Positions 33,344 to 41,849 of a stretch of 64,000 nucleotides of DNA are shown here, one piece after another (position 1 is the stretch's first letter; each line of letters opens with the position of its first letter). A program made the position numbers and the translations under genes. Source of the stretch: Nanobdellota archaeon (GTDB lineage Archaea; Nanobdellota; Nanobdellia; Pacearchaeales; GW2011-AR1); NCBI GenBank assembly GCA_024654565.1, contig JANLHM010000009.1:89945-153944 (forward strand). The letters run 5' to 3'. The notes under the pieces were generated by a model. It did no database searches. It was not told the DNA's origin and saw only the letters and a program-made list of their open reading frames with translations.

Positions 33344-33964
33344 TTATTTTTTCTTATCCTTTTTAGTTTTGGGTTTATCTTTTTCTTTATTACCTTCTTT
33401 CACTGAAGCTTTTTTGACATCCGCATTTTTTTTGGCTTTGTCTTCTTTTATCCATTCTATTTTTCCAAGTCCAGGTTGCCTCATAGTTAGACCTATCTTT
33501 GGATCTCCCCCTTTGTGGGAGATTGCAACAACTCTTGCAACACAGAGATCATTTTCTTTTAAGACTCTTCCACTTGACTTTCCCGATAAAGCGCCAGTAT
33601 CACTAAAAGTCACATAATCTTCCATAGTTTGACTTATGTGTATCATCCCCCTCATAACCCCCATGTTCACAAAAGCTCCAAAGTTTGTTATTTCAGAAAT
33701 TTTTCCATAAACAAGCTCTTGAATTTCAGGCTTCCATATAAGGAGTTTAAAAACGCACTTGTAATAAGCAGCGCCATCTCCAGGGATAATCACTCCATTC
33801 CCAACATCAAGAACTTCAACGACTGAAACCACTTTTCCTAGATCCCTTTCATAATAGTCTACATAAGTCACGTCAAGCTGTTCCCTGACCGATTCCGAAG
33901 TAGGTAATCCAAAGAGTTTCGGATCCACTCTTACATAGTCTTCAACTTCTACAAGATAAAACAT
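33344..33964 (-). CDS. rpo7: RNA polymerase subunit Rpo7 (RpoE1)
   Basis: 206 residues: the N-terminal RNP-like domain (DYVRVDPKLFGLP), an S1 RNA-binding domain (LVYGKISEITNFGAFVNMGVMRGMIHIS), and then an added Lys-rich C-terminal tail of about 30 residues. It forms the polymerase stalk with Rpo4. ATG 33964 is chosen over an upstream TTG. Confidence 0.95.
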   Translation of the reverse strand: MFYLVEVEDYVRVDPKLFGLPTSESVREQLDVTYVDYYERDLGKVVSVVEVLDVGNGVIIPGDGAAYYKCVFKLLIWKPEIQELVYGKISEITNFGAFVNMGVMRGMIHISQTMEDYVTFSDTGALSGKSSGRVLKENDLCVARVVAISHKGGDPKIGLTMRQPGLGKIEWIKEDKAKKNADVKKASVKEGNKEKDKPKTKKDKKK

Positions 33965-34032
33965 TTTAATCAAAAATAGTTGTGAATTTTGGTTTTTAAA
34001 GCTTTTCCCGAAAAAAAGGTGTTAAAATGAAT

Positions 34033-34404
34033 CTACTGAAGCTCTAACTTTTTTTTGTTTCTTATAACAATCTTCCTGTTCCTAACAGATTTCTTCAGAA
34101 GAACGTCAAGACTTGCAAGAATAAACTCCTTATGTTCATCCAAATAATTTTTTATTCCCTTGTCAACATATTTTCCTGGACAACTTATTTCCTTGTGATT
34201 TCCTGAAAGAATCAATTTGAGAGCCAGATTCGCTTCATCCTTAACTTTGAGGGATTTTGAGGAGTTTTTTATTCGCTCTATCTCATGAATAACTTCTTTT
34301 GGAATAAGAACTGAGTGCCCCTGATTTATTAATTCTTCATAAAAATCAAGCTTATTTCTGACTGAGGTCAATATAAAACTTGTGTCAAGTACTACATTTG
34401 CCAT
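34033..34404 (-). CDS. PIN-domain protein, Fcf1/Utp24-like
   Basis: 123 residues. VVLDTSFILTSVRNKLDFYEEL has the first catalytic Asp of a PIN nuclease, and later acidic positions (KDEANLAL, ILASLD) fit the family. Archaeal single PIN proteins of this kind are linked to rRNA processing, and the rpo7/ribosomal cluster downstream fits that. Lys-rich C-terminal end. Confidence 0.78.
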   Translation of the reverse strand: MANVVLDTSFILTSVRNKLDFYEELINQGHSVLIPKEVIHEIERIKNSSKSLKVKDEANLALKLILSGNHKEISCPGKYVDKGIKNYLDEHKEFILASLDVLLKKSVRNRKIVIRNKKKLELQ

Positions 34405-34450
34405 ATGAGAAAAAAGAAAGGGATATATAAAAAACTAACATTTATAACCT

Positions 34451-35011
34451 ATGAAAAATTTTATAGAAAATTCAAAAAAAATGGTGATAGAAAAAGCCCG
34501 GGAATTTGCAAAAGAGAAGCATAAAGGGCAAACAAGGAAGTTTGCGGGGGAACCTTACTTTAGTCATCTTGAGAATGTTTCAAAGATTGTGAAAGAGTGT
34601 GCTCCAAAAGAAAGTAAGGAAGAAATGATTGCAATCGCCTTCCTTCACGACATTCTTGAAAACACTCCAACAACTGAAGAAGAATTGGAAAAAAATTTTG
34701 GGAAGAAAATTGCTTCAATTGTAAGGGAACTCACTACAGACAAAATTGAAAGTGAAAAAATCGGAAAAGGAGAATACCTTGCAAAAAAATTGTCCAACAA
34801 TAGAAAAGTTAGTGATAACACACTCCTAATAAAACTTGCAGATAGACTTGACAATGTTTCAGATTTACATAACGGAAAAAATGATTTTGTAAAGGCCTAT
34901 GCAAAAGAAACTAAACACATAATTGACGCAATAGAAAAAGAAAGAGAGATAAACAAAATTCACAAAGAGTTAATAGGAAAGATAAAAGAAGAAATTGAAA
35001 AAATTATTTGA
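34451..35011 (+). CDS. HD-domain hydrolase, RelA/SpoT N-terminal type
   Basis: 186 residues. AREFAKEKHKGQTRKFAGEPYFSHLENVS and IAIAFLHDILENTPTTEEEL form the HD metal site of the SpoT/MESH1 hydrolase domain; LIKLADRLDNVSDL is the closing signature. No synthetase domain, so this is a small alarmone-hydrolase-like or related nucleotide phosphohydrolase. Confidence 0.86.
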   Translation: MKNFIENSKKMVIEKAREFAKEKHKGQTRKFAGEPYFSHLENVSKIVKECAPKESKEEMIAIAFLHDILENTPTTEEELEKNFGKKIASIVRELTTDKIESEKIGKGEYLAKKLSNNRKVSDNTLLIKLADRLDNVSDLHNGKNDFVKAYAKETKHIIDAIEKEREINKIHKELIGKIKEEIEKII

Positions 35012-35016
35012 AAATA

Positions 35017-35269
35017 TTAAAAAAAGTCCCAAACAGATTGAAACGCTTTATTAGTATCCCCGTAACAAATTATGGGAAAACTGTTCCTTCTTATCCCCTC
35101 ATTAAACTTTAATACAAAACACCTTGGAGAATAGTGAGAAATAACCCCTTGAAAACTTTCATTAGATTTTATCAGCTATATCAAAGGCATTCTCAAAAAA
35201 ATGTAGTTTAAACCGGTCTTTGTCTACAGATTCATAATAAGGGTTATTAAACTCCCAGTCATGGACCAT
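35017..35269 (-). pseudogene. Short gene broken by one frameshift
   Basis: On the minus strand ATG 35269 gives MVHDWEFNNPYYESVDKDRF... up to DIADKI and a TAA. Shifting by one base near 35158 the reading continues NESFQGVISHYSPRCFVLKF and ends SVWDFF at TAA 35017. Together about 84 residues, of coding character throughout. No family recognised. It fills what is otherwise an empty 307-nt gap. Confidence 0.5.
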
Positions 35270-35318
35270 TAAGTTTTTCGTAAAAAGATTTAATAATATT
35301 CACTTATAAATTTTTCTT

Positions 35319-35636
35319 ATGTCTAAAGGTTTAAATGAAAAAATAATTAGTAAAGGAATGTTTCTACACAAGACTCGGGAAAGAGTTAGTGCGGCACGTA
35401 ATACTTCTTCAGACACTCTTGAAGGAAAAGTAGATATAGAGTCTATAAAAACAAGATTACCGGTCTTTCTTAAAAATAGCTTAATAGAAAACAAAGTGTC
35501 AATACAAGGGGTCCAAGAAGATTATAACAAAAGGGTTGTTGAAGCCTACAAAAATTCCGACTTTGACCGGTGCAATAAAAATTCACTAAATGAATTTGCA
35601 GAGAAGTACATTGTCAAGCTTTTATATTGGGAATAA
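35319..35636 (+). CDS. Hypothetical protein, 105 residues
   Basis: Soluble, helical and basic, no family recognised. A TATA-like CTTATAAATT lies right before the ATG region. It is one of several orphan small genes in this stretch. Confidence 0.58.
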   Translation: MSKGLNEKIISKGMFLHKTRERVSAARNTSSDTLEGKVDIESIKTRLPVFLKNSLIENKVSIQGVQEDYNKRVVEAYKNSDFDRCNKNSLNEFAEKYIVKLLYWE

Positions 35637-35666
35637 GTTTATATCCCCGTTACAACTATTGTTTTA

Positions 35667-36419
35667 ATGACACCTTCCGCCGAAAAACAGCAACATTTTT
35701 TGAAAAACAAGGAAATCCTGAAAAAAGAAATAAAAATTGCAAAACTCAAAAAAACAGACAATGTGATTGAAATAGGTTCAGGAGATGGAAGGCTTACAAA
35801 ATTAATTTCAGAAAAAGTCAAAACCCTTACTTCTTATGAAACAGATTTAGATTTCAAGTCAAATCTTGAAAGTCTTAAACTAAAAAATACAAAATTCATT
35901 TTTGAAAGTGCTCTTAAACATTCGTGGCGTGAACACAACAAAATGGTTTCAAACATTCCCTACTCCCTTTCTGAACCTGTAATAATGAAAGCAATTAAAG
36001 ACGAAATAAAAGAATTGACTTTAATCGTGGGAGAAAACTTTGCCAACTTATTAAAAGAAAAAGAAACAAAAATAGGAATTATTTCAAACCTTTATTTTGA
36101 TATTTCTTTTATTGAAAAAATAAATAAAAAAGATTTTGAACCTGTCCCAAGAGTCGATTCATACTTAATTTACCTAAAAAGAAAAAAGCCAACAGAACTT
36201 GAGACAGTTATTCAATCTATCCTTGAAAAAGAGGGAAAAACAAAAAACGCAATAATAAAAACTCTTCAAAATTATGGAAAAACAAAAAACGAGGCAAGAA
36301 AAATAATTGAAGAAATGAATTTGAATATAGAAACATTAAACAAATCCACAAAAAATATGTCAGGAAAGTTTATTGAATTTCTTAACGAAAAGCTTAACAA
36401 ATTTTTAGACAAATCTTAA
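35667..36419 (+). CDS. ksgA: rRNA adenine dimethyltransferase (KsgA/Dim1)
   Basis: 250 residues. SAM site NVIEIGSGDGRLTKLIS, acidic loop YETD, catalytic NIPYSLSEPVI, and the PVPRVDSYLIYLKR segment. Dimethylates two adenines near the 3' end of 16S rRNA. A little shorter than usual at the N terminus. Confidence 0.93.
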   Translation: MTPSAEKQQHFLKNKEILKKEIKIAKLKKTDNVIEIGSGDGRLTKLISEKVKTLTSYETDLDFKSNLESLKLKNTKFIFESALKHSWREHNKMVSNIPYSLSEPVIMKAIKDEIKELTLIVGENFANLLKEKETKIGIISNLYFDISFIEKINKKDFEPVPRVDSYLIYLKRKKPTELETVIQSILEKEGKTKNAIIKTLQNYGKTKNEARKIIEEMNLNIETLNKSTKNMSGKFIEFLNEKLNKFLDKS

Positions 36420-36448
36420 AAACCCGTGATTCAATATTCTCATGTAAA

Positions 36449-36519
36449 GGGTCTGTAGTATAATGGTATTATGTCGGCCTCCAGAGCCGAAGAAGAGGGT
36501 TCAATTCCCTCCAGGCCCA
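36449..36519 (+). tRNA. tRNA-Trp (CCA)
   Basis: Acceptor GGGTCTG/CAGGCCC pairs fully (one G:T), D arm GTAGTATAATGGTATTAT, anticodon arm TCGGC-CTCCAGA-GCCGA with anticodon CCA, T arm GAGGG-TTCAATT-CCCTC, discriminator A. No intron, whereas many archaeal tRNA-Trp genes have one. CCA end not encoded. Confidence 0.93.
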
Positions 36520-36552
36520 TCCGCCACAAAAATAACTTACTCAAAATAAAAA

Positions 36553-37026
36553 ATGAAGAAAAAAGATTTTAATGAAGAACCTAGGGAAGAAAAACTCGAC
36601 AGATTTTTAGGTAGAATCGGTCAGAGAGACCTCGTGCGAACAATGTGGAGCATAAACTTTTCTGATAATGATGTTGAAAGAAATTTGTCAACAGATTTAG
36701 CGATTAATAGTTTTGTAGATTTTAGTGATGGAAGATTCACTTCAAACATTTATAGAGATTTGCAATATAGCAATATGACTGGGAAAAAAGACTCAAATGA
36801 TGCTATGGAAGACTTGGGAAAGTTTTCAGAAAGGTTTTCCATTACAGAAAATGAAAATAAAGCAATTGAGAGAATTGTAAAAAAAGTAGAAAATAAAGAA
36901 GAAGTGAAAATAGGGGATTTCTATAACTTGGGTAAATCTCTGTCAACTGCAAGAGATTTATGTTCTGATCATTTTAAAAGGTGGATATCTTACAACAAAC
37001 TATGGGGAGAAAAAAATAACCCATAG
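36553..37026 (+). CDS. Hypothetical protein, 157 residues
   Basis: Charged soluble protein of helical character, no family recognised. It begins 33 nt after tRNA-Trp, so both may lie on one transcript. Confidence 0.58.
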   Translation: MKKKDFNEEPREEKLDRFLGRIGQRDLVRTMWSINFSDNDVERNLSTDLAINSFVDFSDGRFTSNIYRDLQYSNMTGKKDSNDAMEDLGKFSERFSITENENKAIERIVKKVENKEEVKIGDFYNLGKSLSTARDLCSDHFKRWISYNKLWGEKNNP

Positions 37027-37080
37027 AACTTTCAATTCATAAAAAATCCAAATAGAAGTTCAGACTTTAATGATTTTAAT

Positions 37081-37379
37081 TCAAAAATTTTTATAGAGTT
37101 CAATTTTTCTCATGACTTTATCAAATTTAACAGATGTATCAACATTAGTTTTTAAAAAATTATATGAAATCTCTCCAGAAGAAGTGAGGTAGTTTTCAAT
37201 CTCTTTATTGCATGAGTCAACCCCATTTTTGTAATCAAAAGTAAATCCTTTTTATATCCTTCAAAAAAAGGAAAAATTTCAAAAAGTTTTAAAGAAGAGA
37301 ACTTTCTGTGATTCTCATAAAGTTCCCCATACCACTCAATGAAAGGTAAGCCATCCTCAGGGGGAAAGTCTTCCATCAA
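37081..37379 (-). pseudogene. Frameshifted gene downstream of gyrA
   Basis: ATG 37379 opens MMEDFPPEDGLPFIEWYGEL... to FFEGYKKDLL; in another frame the text continues DYKNGVDSCNKEIENYLTSS and ends KIELYKNF at TGA 37081. One extra T in the run near 37238-37241 would join the two into about 98 residues. Without it the first frame ends at 37152 with an implausible tail. No family recognised. Starts 4 nt after gyrA. Confidence 0.5.
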
Positions 37380-37383
37380 AAAA

Positions 37384-40300
37384 CTAATCAGTTAAATTGC
37401 TCAAATCTTCTTCGTCATGAACTTTAACAACATCCGTTACATAATCCCCTGTTTGAAGTTTTACAACTCGGACCCCCTGTGCAGCACGTCCCATAACTCT
37501 TATCTGTTTTAAACTCATTCTTATAACCTGGCCTTTTGCAGTTGTGATGATAAGTGAATCTTTGTCATTAACTGAAATTGCATTCACAACTTCACCTGTC
37601 TTTTCATTAACTTTAAGGTTTATCACTCCCTTTCCAGCTCTTGACGTTTTTCTATAATCCTCAACAGAAGTTCTTTTACCAAAACCATTTTTTGTTATTG
37701 TAAAAATTGCTTCAGTATCTAAAACTTCCAAAGAAACAACTTGGTCTTTTGGAGAAAGTTTTATTCCTGTGACCCCATAGCTTGAACGACCCATTGAACG
37801 AACATCCTTTGAACTAAACCTTATAGCCTTTCCTTCTTTTGTTGCAAGGCTTATTTCCTGACCTTCTTTAACTATCTCAACCCCAATCAAATCATCCGAA
37901 TTGTCAAGGGGCATATTAATCGCTTTTACACCAGAAGACCTCGGTTTTGAAAAGTAATTGAGTGCTATTTTTTTAACCATTCCTTTCTTTGTCGCCATAA
38001 GAAGTGAATCCTCAAAATTTTTAACTGAAATTGCTTTTGTTACCGTTTCTTCCTTGAGACCAAGAAGATTAACTATAGCTTTACCTTTTCCATACCTTTC
38101 AGCTTCAGGAACGTCATAAGACTTGAGCCATAAAACTCTCCCACGTGAAGTGAAAAACATCAAGTAATCATGAGTTGAACATGTTAAAATCTGTTTAGTA
38201 AAGTCGTCCGTTGTAAGGCTACTCCCAATAACCCCTTTTCCCCCACGTCTTTGCTCTTTATATGTCTGAATATCCATTCTCTTTACATACCCTTTTTCCG
38301 TAATTGAAATAACAACTTCTTTTTCTTGAACTAAATCTTTTTCAGAAATTTCTGAAAATCCTCTCTTTAACACTTGGGTTCTACGTGGGTCTCCATACTT
38401 TTCCTTTAACTCCAAAACTTCTTTTCTTATAATTTTCAAAACTTCCTTAATGTCCCCCAAAATTTTCTGGTATTCCTTTATTTTTTTCTCAAGTTCTTTT
38501 GATTCATTTCTGAGTTTGTCATTTTCTAAAGCAGTTAATTGCCTTAAACGTGTCTCTAAAATTGCCTTTATCTGGTTTTCAGTAAATTTAAATTTTAATT
38601 TGAGTTCTTCAGAAGGATTTTTTCCAAATCTTATTATTTTTATTACCTGGTCAATGTTATCAAGTGCTTTAAGAAGACCTTCGACAATTTCTTGCCTTAG
38701 TTGGGCCTTCTTTAGTTCATACTGAGTTCTCTTTGTAACAATTACTTTCCTAAATGAAACATAATTTGAAAGAACATCTATAAGACCAAGAATTTTAGGT
38801 TTTCCCCCGACAAGAGCCAAAAAATTAACATTAAAAGAATCTTGAAGTCTTGAATATTTGTAAAGACCATTTATTATGAACTTTGGATTTGCCCCTTTAC
38901 GAAGTTCAAGAACAATTCTTATTTTACCTTTGTTAGACTCATCCCTTAATTCGGAAATGTCTTTTATTTTTTTATCACGAACCAGGTCAGCAATCTGGGT
39001 AATTAATGTTGACTTATTTACCATGTAAGGAATTTCAGTAATTACTAATGTGGGTTTATTCTTCTTTTCATCAACATCAATTTTCCCCCTCATGATAAGT
39101 CTCCCCCTTCCTGTTTCATAAAGTCCATTCATATCTCCCTGAACAATTCCTCCTGTCGGAAAGTCCGGTGCAGTCACAATTTGAGTTAATTCTTTTAAAG
39201 GAATATTTGGGTTGTCAATATATGAAACAATAGCGTCAGCTACTTCTCTTAAATTGTGGGGAGGGATGTTTGTTGCCATGCCGACAGCAATTCCTGTTGC
39301 TCCATTAAGCATTAATGCCGGAAGTTTCCCTGGAAGTAAAACTGGTTCCTTAAGGGAATTGTCATAATTTGGGACAAAGTCAACCGTGTCTTTATCGATG
39401 TCTTCAAGAAGCTCTTCAGCAAGTTTTTCCATCTTTGTTTCAGTGTAACGCATTGCAGCAGGGGGATCTCCGTCAATAGAATTGTGGACAAAGACCCCTG
39501 AAGATAGAGAAAAATTATGCGTTTTATCAATAGTAAGGTCATAAACATCGGCAAACTCATTCAAAAACTCAGTTTTAACAACCTTGTGATTTGAATTTAA
39601 ATTCAAAAGAATTAAGTTTATGCTTTCCTGAAAATATTTTTTAATTCCCAAATCCCAACTTGTAAAACTTTTTGTTCCAAAAACTTTTTTTCTTGCAGAT
39701 TCATAATTTTCCTTGTTTATGATTAGATTATTTTCGATGAGATATTTACAAATATTAAGAAATTTTCTTTTTCCAGTTAAGTTTGTTTCTCTTTTTTTAT
39801 TTGAAACAACTATTTTTTCATTAAACAAAGTTCTATAAATTGGATCTTTCCACATCCTTTTCATGGTATTTGATGACTTAATTTTTATCTCTTCAATTCT
39901 TTCTGGATGATTTTGAAGATATTCTTTGTTCACCTCGCTAAGAAAGCGACTCATTTTTTCCCGATAAATAGGTTTTTCCCAATTGATTTTATTTTGCTCC
40001 GACATCCTCCTTGAATAATTAGCTCTATTTGAAGGTTGGTTCCAAAATCTTTTTCTACCCTCATCCAGTTTTTTTCTATAGTCTGCATCTGTTTTATGTT
40101 TATTTGAAGTGAAATCATAATGAGTCTTCCAATGCTCTTTCCAATGCATTCTAAGAATATTTCCGGGATTATTATTTAATTTATTAAAATCAATATGGTG
40201 CCTTATCCTTCCAGTCGATTTTTTATAAATTTCATTGTCCAAATTCCATTCATCTGAAAGAATATGAACAAAATCCCAAGAATCGGTCTTGGGTTGATAG

Positions 40301-41103
40301 ACCATTGAATACCCCACAGTGCGCGAATTATCTTCTTTTTTGGATAATTTATTGTAAAGAGGCATTAAAGACTCTCCTAAAGCTAGATCTTTAGCTTCTT
40401 TATAGTTTCCATTTTTTAACATAAATTTGTGATTTAAAGTGCACCTAATTTCTTCACCATTGTCTAAAATAACCTTCATAATCTCAGCATTTTTTCTTGT
40501 TAGACGGGGACTCTTTATCTCTGCAATCTTTACAAATCCCTCATCAATTGTGAAAGTAAAATTTCTTTTTCCTTTTTTATTTTCTTCAACTAACTCCAAA
40601 AAAGAAAGGTCTCTTCCATCTACAAGTTTTACTTTTGTATCTGCAGTAAAACACCCAAAGTTACCCTGCCCATAAACAAGAGGATAACGGAGTGAGAAAT
40701 CCTGAGCCATACGAACCATTGCATCATAAACTGCAGTGTCTCCATGAGGGTGATACTTACCTATAACGTCACCAACAATTCTTGCTGATTTCTTTGTCTG
40801 GGTATTTGGTTTTAAACCCATTTGTTGCATTGAATATAAAATTCTTCTCTGAACAGGTTTCATCCCGTCTTCAATTGAAGGAATTGCACGCGAAACAATA
40901 ACGCTCATTGCGTAATCAAGGTACGCCTTCTTCATCTCTCCTGAAACTTCGGCATTGAAGACCCCCTTTTCTTTCACAGGAAGTTCTCCCTTGAATGATT
41001 CCTTTACTTGAATTTCTTTTTTATTTTCTTCAACTTGAGTTCCATCTAATTCATTGTCTTCATTCATTTCTTCCTCTCCTCCATCATCTTTTTTCTTTGC
41101 CAT
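37384..41103 (-). CDS. gyrA: DNA gyrase subunit A with an intein
   Basis: 1239-residue precursor; 848 residues after removing the intein, a normal GyrA. Features: an acidic N-terminal extension of about 50 residues, the breakage-reunion domain with catalytic Tyr553 (precursor numbering) in AAMRYTE, and the C-terminal six-blade domain containing the GyrA box QRRGGKG, which marks true gyrase (negative supercoiling) rather than topo IV. The intein (151-541) interrupts YGQGNFG/SIDGDPP. Last gene of the gyrB-Zn-Zn-acidic-gyrA run. ATG 41103 follows the upstream stop by 2 nt. Confidence 0.96.
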   Translation of the reverse strand: MAKKKDDGGEEEMNEDNELDGTQVEENKKEIQVKESFKGELPVKEKGVFNAEVSGEMKKAYLDYAMSVIVSRAIPSIEDGMKPVQRRILYSMQQMGLKPNTQTKKSARIVGDVIGKYHPHGDTAVYDAMVRMAQDFSLRYPLVYGQGNFGCFTADTKVKLVDGRDLSFLELVEENKKGKRNFTFTIDEGFVKIAEIKSPRLTRKNAEIMKVILDNGEEIRCTLNHKFMLKNGNYKEAKDLALGESLMPLYNKLSKKEDNSRTVGYSMVYQPKTDSWDFVHILSDEWNLDNEIYKKSTGRIRHHIDFNKLNNNPGNILRMHWKEHWKTHYDFTSNKHKTDADYRKKLDEGRKRFWNQPSNRANYSRRMSEQNKINWEKPIYREKMSRFLSEVNKEYLQNHPERIEEIKIKSSNTMKRMWKDPIYRTLFNEKIVVSNKKRETNLTGKRKFLNICKYLIENNLIINKENYESARKKVFGTKSFTSWDLGIKKYFQESINLILLNLNSNHKVVKTEFLNEFADVYDLTIDKTHNFSLSSGVFVHNSIDGDPPAAMRYTETKMEKLAEELLEDIDKDTVDFVPNYDNSLKEPVLLPGKLPALMLNGATGIAVGMATNIPPHNLREVADAIVSYIDNPNIPLKELTQIVTAPDFPTGGIVQGDMNGLYETGRGRLIMRGKIDVDEKKNKPTLVITEIPYMVNKSTLITQIADLVRDKKIKDISELRDESNKGKIRIVLELRKGANPKFIINGLYKYSRLQDSFNVNFLALVGGKPKILGLIDVLSNYVSFRKVIVTKRTQYELKKAQLRQEIVEGLLKALDNIDQVIKIIRFGKNPSEELKLKFKFTENQIKAILETRLRQLTALENDKLRNESKELEKKIKEYQKILGDIKEVLKIIRKEVLELKEKYGDPRRTQVLKRGFSEISEKDLVQEKEVVISITEKGYVKRMDIQTYKEQRRGGKGVIGSSLTTDDFTKQILTCSTHDYLMFFTSRGRVLWLKSYDVPEAERYGKGKAIVNLLGLKEETVTKAISVKNFEDSLLMATKKGMVKKIALNYFSKPRSSGVKAINMPLDNSDDLIGVEIVKEGQEISLATKEGKAIRFSSKDVRSMGRSSYGVTGIKLSPKDQVVSLEVLDTEAIFTITKNGFGKRTSVEDYRKTSRAGKGVINLKVNEKTGEVVNAISVNDKDSLIITTAKGQVIRMSLKQIRVMGRAAQGVRVVKLQTGDYVTDVVKVHDEEDLSNLTD
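39481..40653 (-). mobile_element. Intein in GyrA, with HNH endonuclease
   Basis: 391 residues, first [18 protein letters not shown], last [10 protein letters not shown], then Ser. The endonuclease is HNH type: [20 protein letters not shown] followed by repeated basic helical units. The site (after GNFG) differs from the classic mycobacterial GyrA site at the catalytic Tyr. Close relative of the GyrB intein in this window. Confidence 0.92.
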
Positions 41104-41105
41104 TT

Positions 41106-41387
41106 TTATTCTTCGTCCTCCCATTCTTCATCTTCATCGTCTTCTATGTCTTCATCGTCTTCACCAATCTGTGAATCATAATTTATAACAAGTTCACTCT
41201 CTTCATCAAGTTCAAGAGCAATACTTCCACCATGTCTTTCACGAAGTTCTTCAAGTTTTGATATCCATTGATTTATCTCAACTTCATTAAGGGAGATTTC
41301 AGTCACTTCAATTTCAACTTCCTCTCCGTCAATAAAGTCTCCTTCAACATGTACCTCTTCATATTTTTCTTCTTCGTATTCTTCCAT
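41106..41387 (-). CDS. Acidic protein in the gyrase operon
   Basis: 93 residues, about 40 percent Asp/Glu, with an almost purely acidic C-terminal tail. No family recognised. It stands between a zinc-ribbon protein and gyrA with 2-nt spacing on each side. Acidic partners often mimic DNA or bind basic proteins; a gyrase modulator is possible but unproven. Confidence 0.65.
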   Translation of the reverse strand: MEEYEEEKYEEVHVEGDFIDGEEVEIEVTEISLNEVEINQWISKLEELRERHGGSIALELDEESELVINYDSQIGEDDEDIEDDEDEEWEDEE

Positions 41388-41389
41388 TT

Positions 41390-41650
41390 TTAAGCGACCT
41401 CCTCTCCTTTTTCATCAAGATATTTCATAAACTCTTCTTCATCAAGTTCCTCTTCCTTTGGAGTTCTTCCCTTCCATTTACATTCCTTACACTGCCAAAC
41501 GCCAACTTCACCTATAACAACTGAAACGTCATAGGAATTACATTTCGGGCATTTCCTTACTTTGAAAGTTTTTCCCTTCTTTTTTGTTTTCTCTGGTTTT
41601 TCTCCTTTCAGTATCCAGTCAGGGGTTTTTATTTTTGGTTTTTTTGCCAT
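41390..41650 (-). CDS. Zinc-ribbon protein in the gyrase operon
   Basis: 86 residues: basic start, zinc ribbon RKCPKCNSYDVSVV...VWQCKECKWKG, acidic end. TFIIS-like ribbon spacing. Spaced 2 nt from both neighbours, so certainly co-transcribed with gyrB and gyrA. Confidence 0.7.
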   Translation of the reverse strand: MAKKPKIKTPDWILKGEKPEKTKKKGKTFKVRKCPKCNSYDVSVVIGEVGVWQCKECKWKGRTPKEEELDEEEFMKYLDEKGEEVA

Positions 41651-41652
41651 TT

Positions 41653-41847
41653 TTATTGATTATTTTTAATTTTATTTAATCTTTTTGAATCAATCTCCTT
41701 AATAGGAAAAGCCATATTATTATACCCACAATCATTGCAAACCCAGTTTTCAATACCAACTAAAGCAACTTCCAATCTAACATTTGCCGACTCACACTCT
41801 TGACAAAACCTTACTCCAATATTATCTTTTTCATTTATTTTCACCAT
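41653..41847 (-). CDS. Small zinc-ribbon protein in the gyrase operon
   Basis: 64 residues: RFCQECESANVRLEV and WVCNDCGYNN make one CxxC...CxxC ribbon. It begins 2 nt after gyrB's stop. Possibly related to the next ribbon protein (both ribbons carry an Ala/Val-Gly strand in the middle). Function unknown. Confidence 0.68.
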   Translation of the reverse strand: MVKINEKDNIGVRFCQECESANVRLEVALVGIENWVCNDCGYNNMAFPIKEIDSKRLNKIKNNQ

Positions 41848-41849
41848 TT

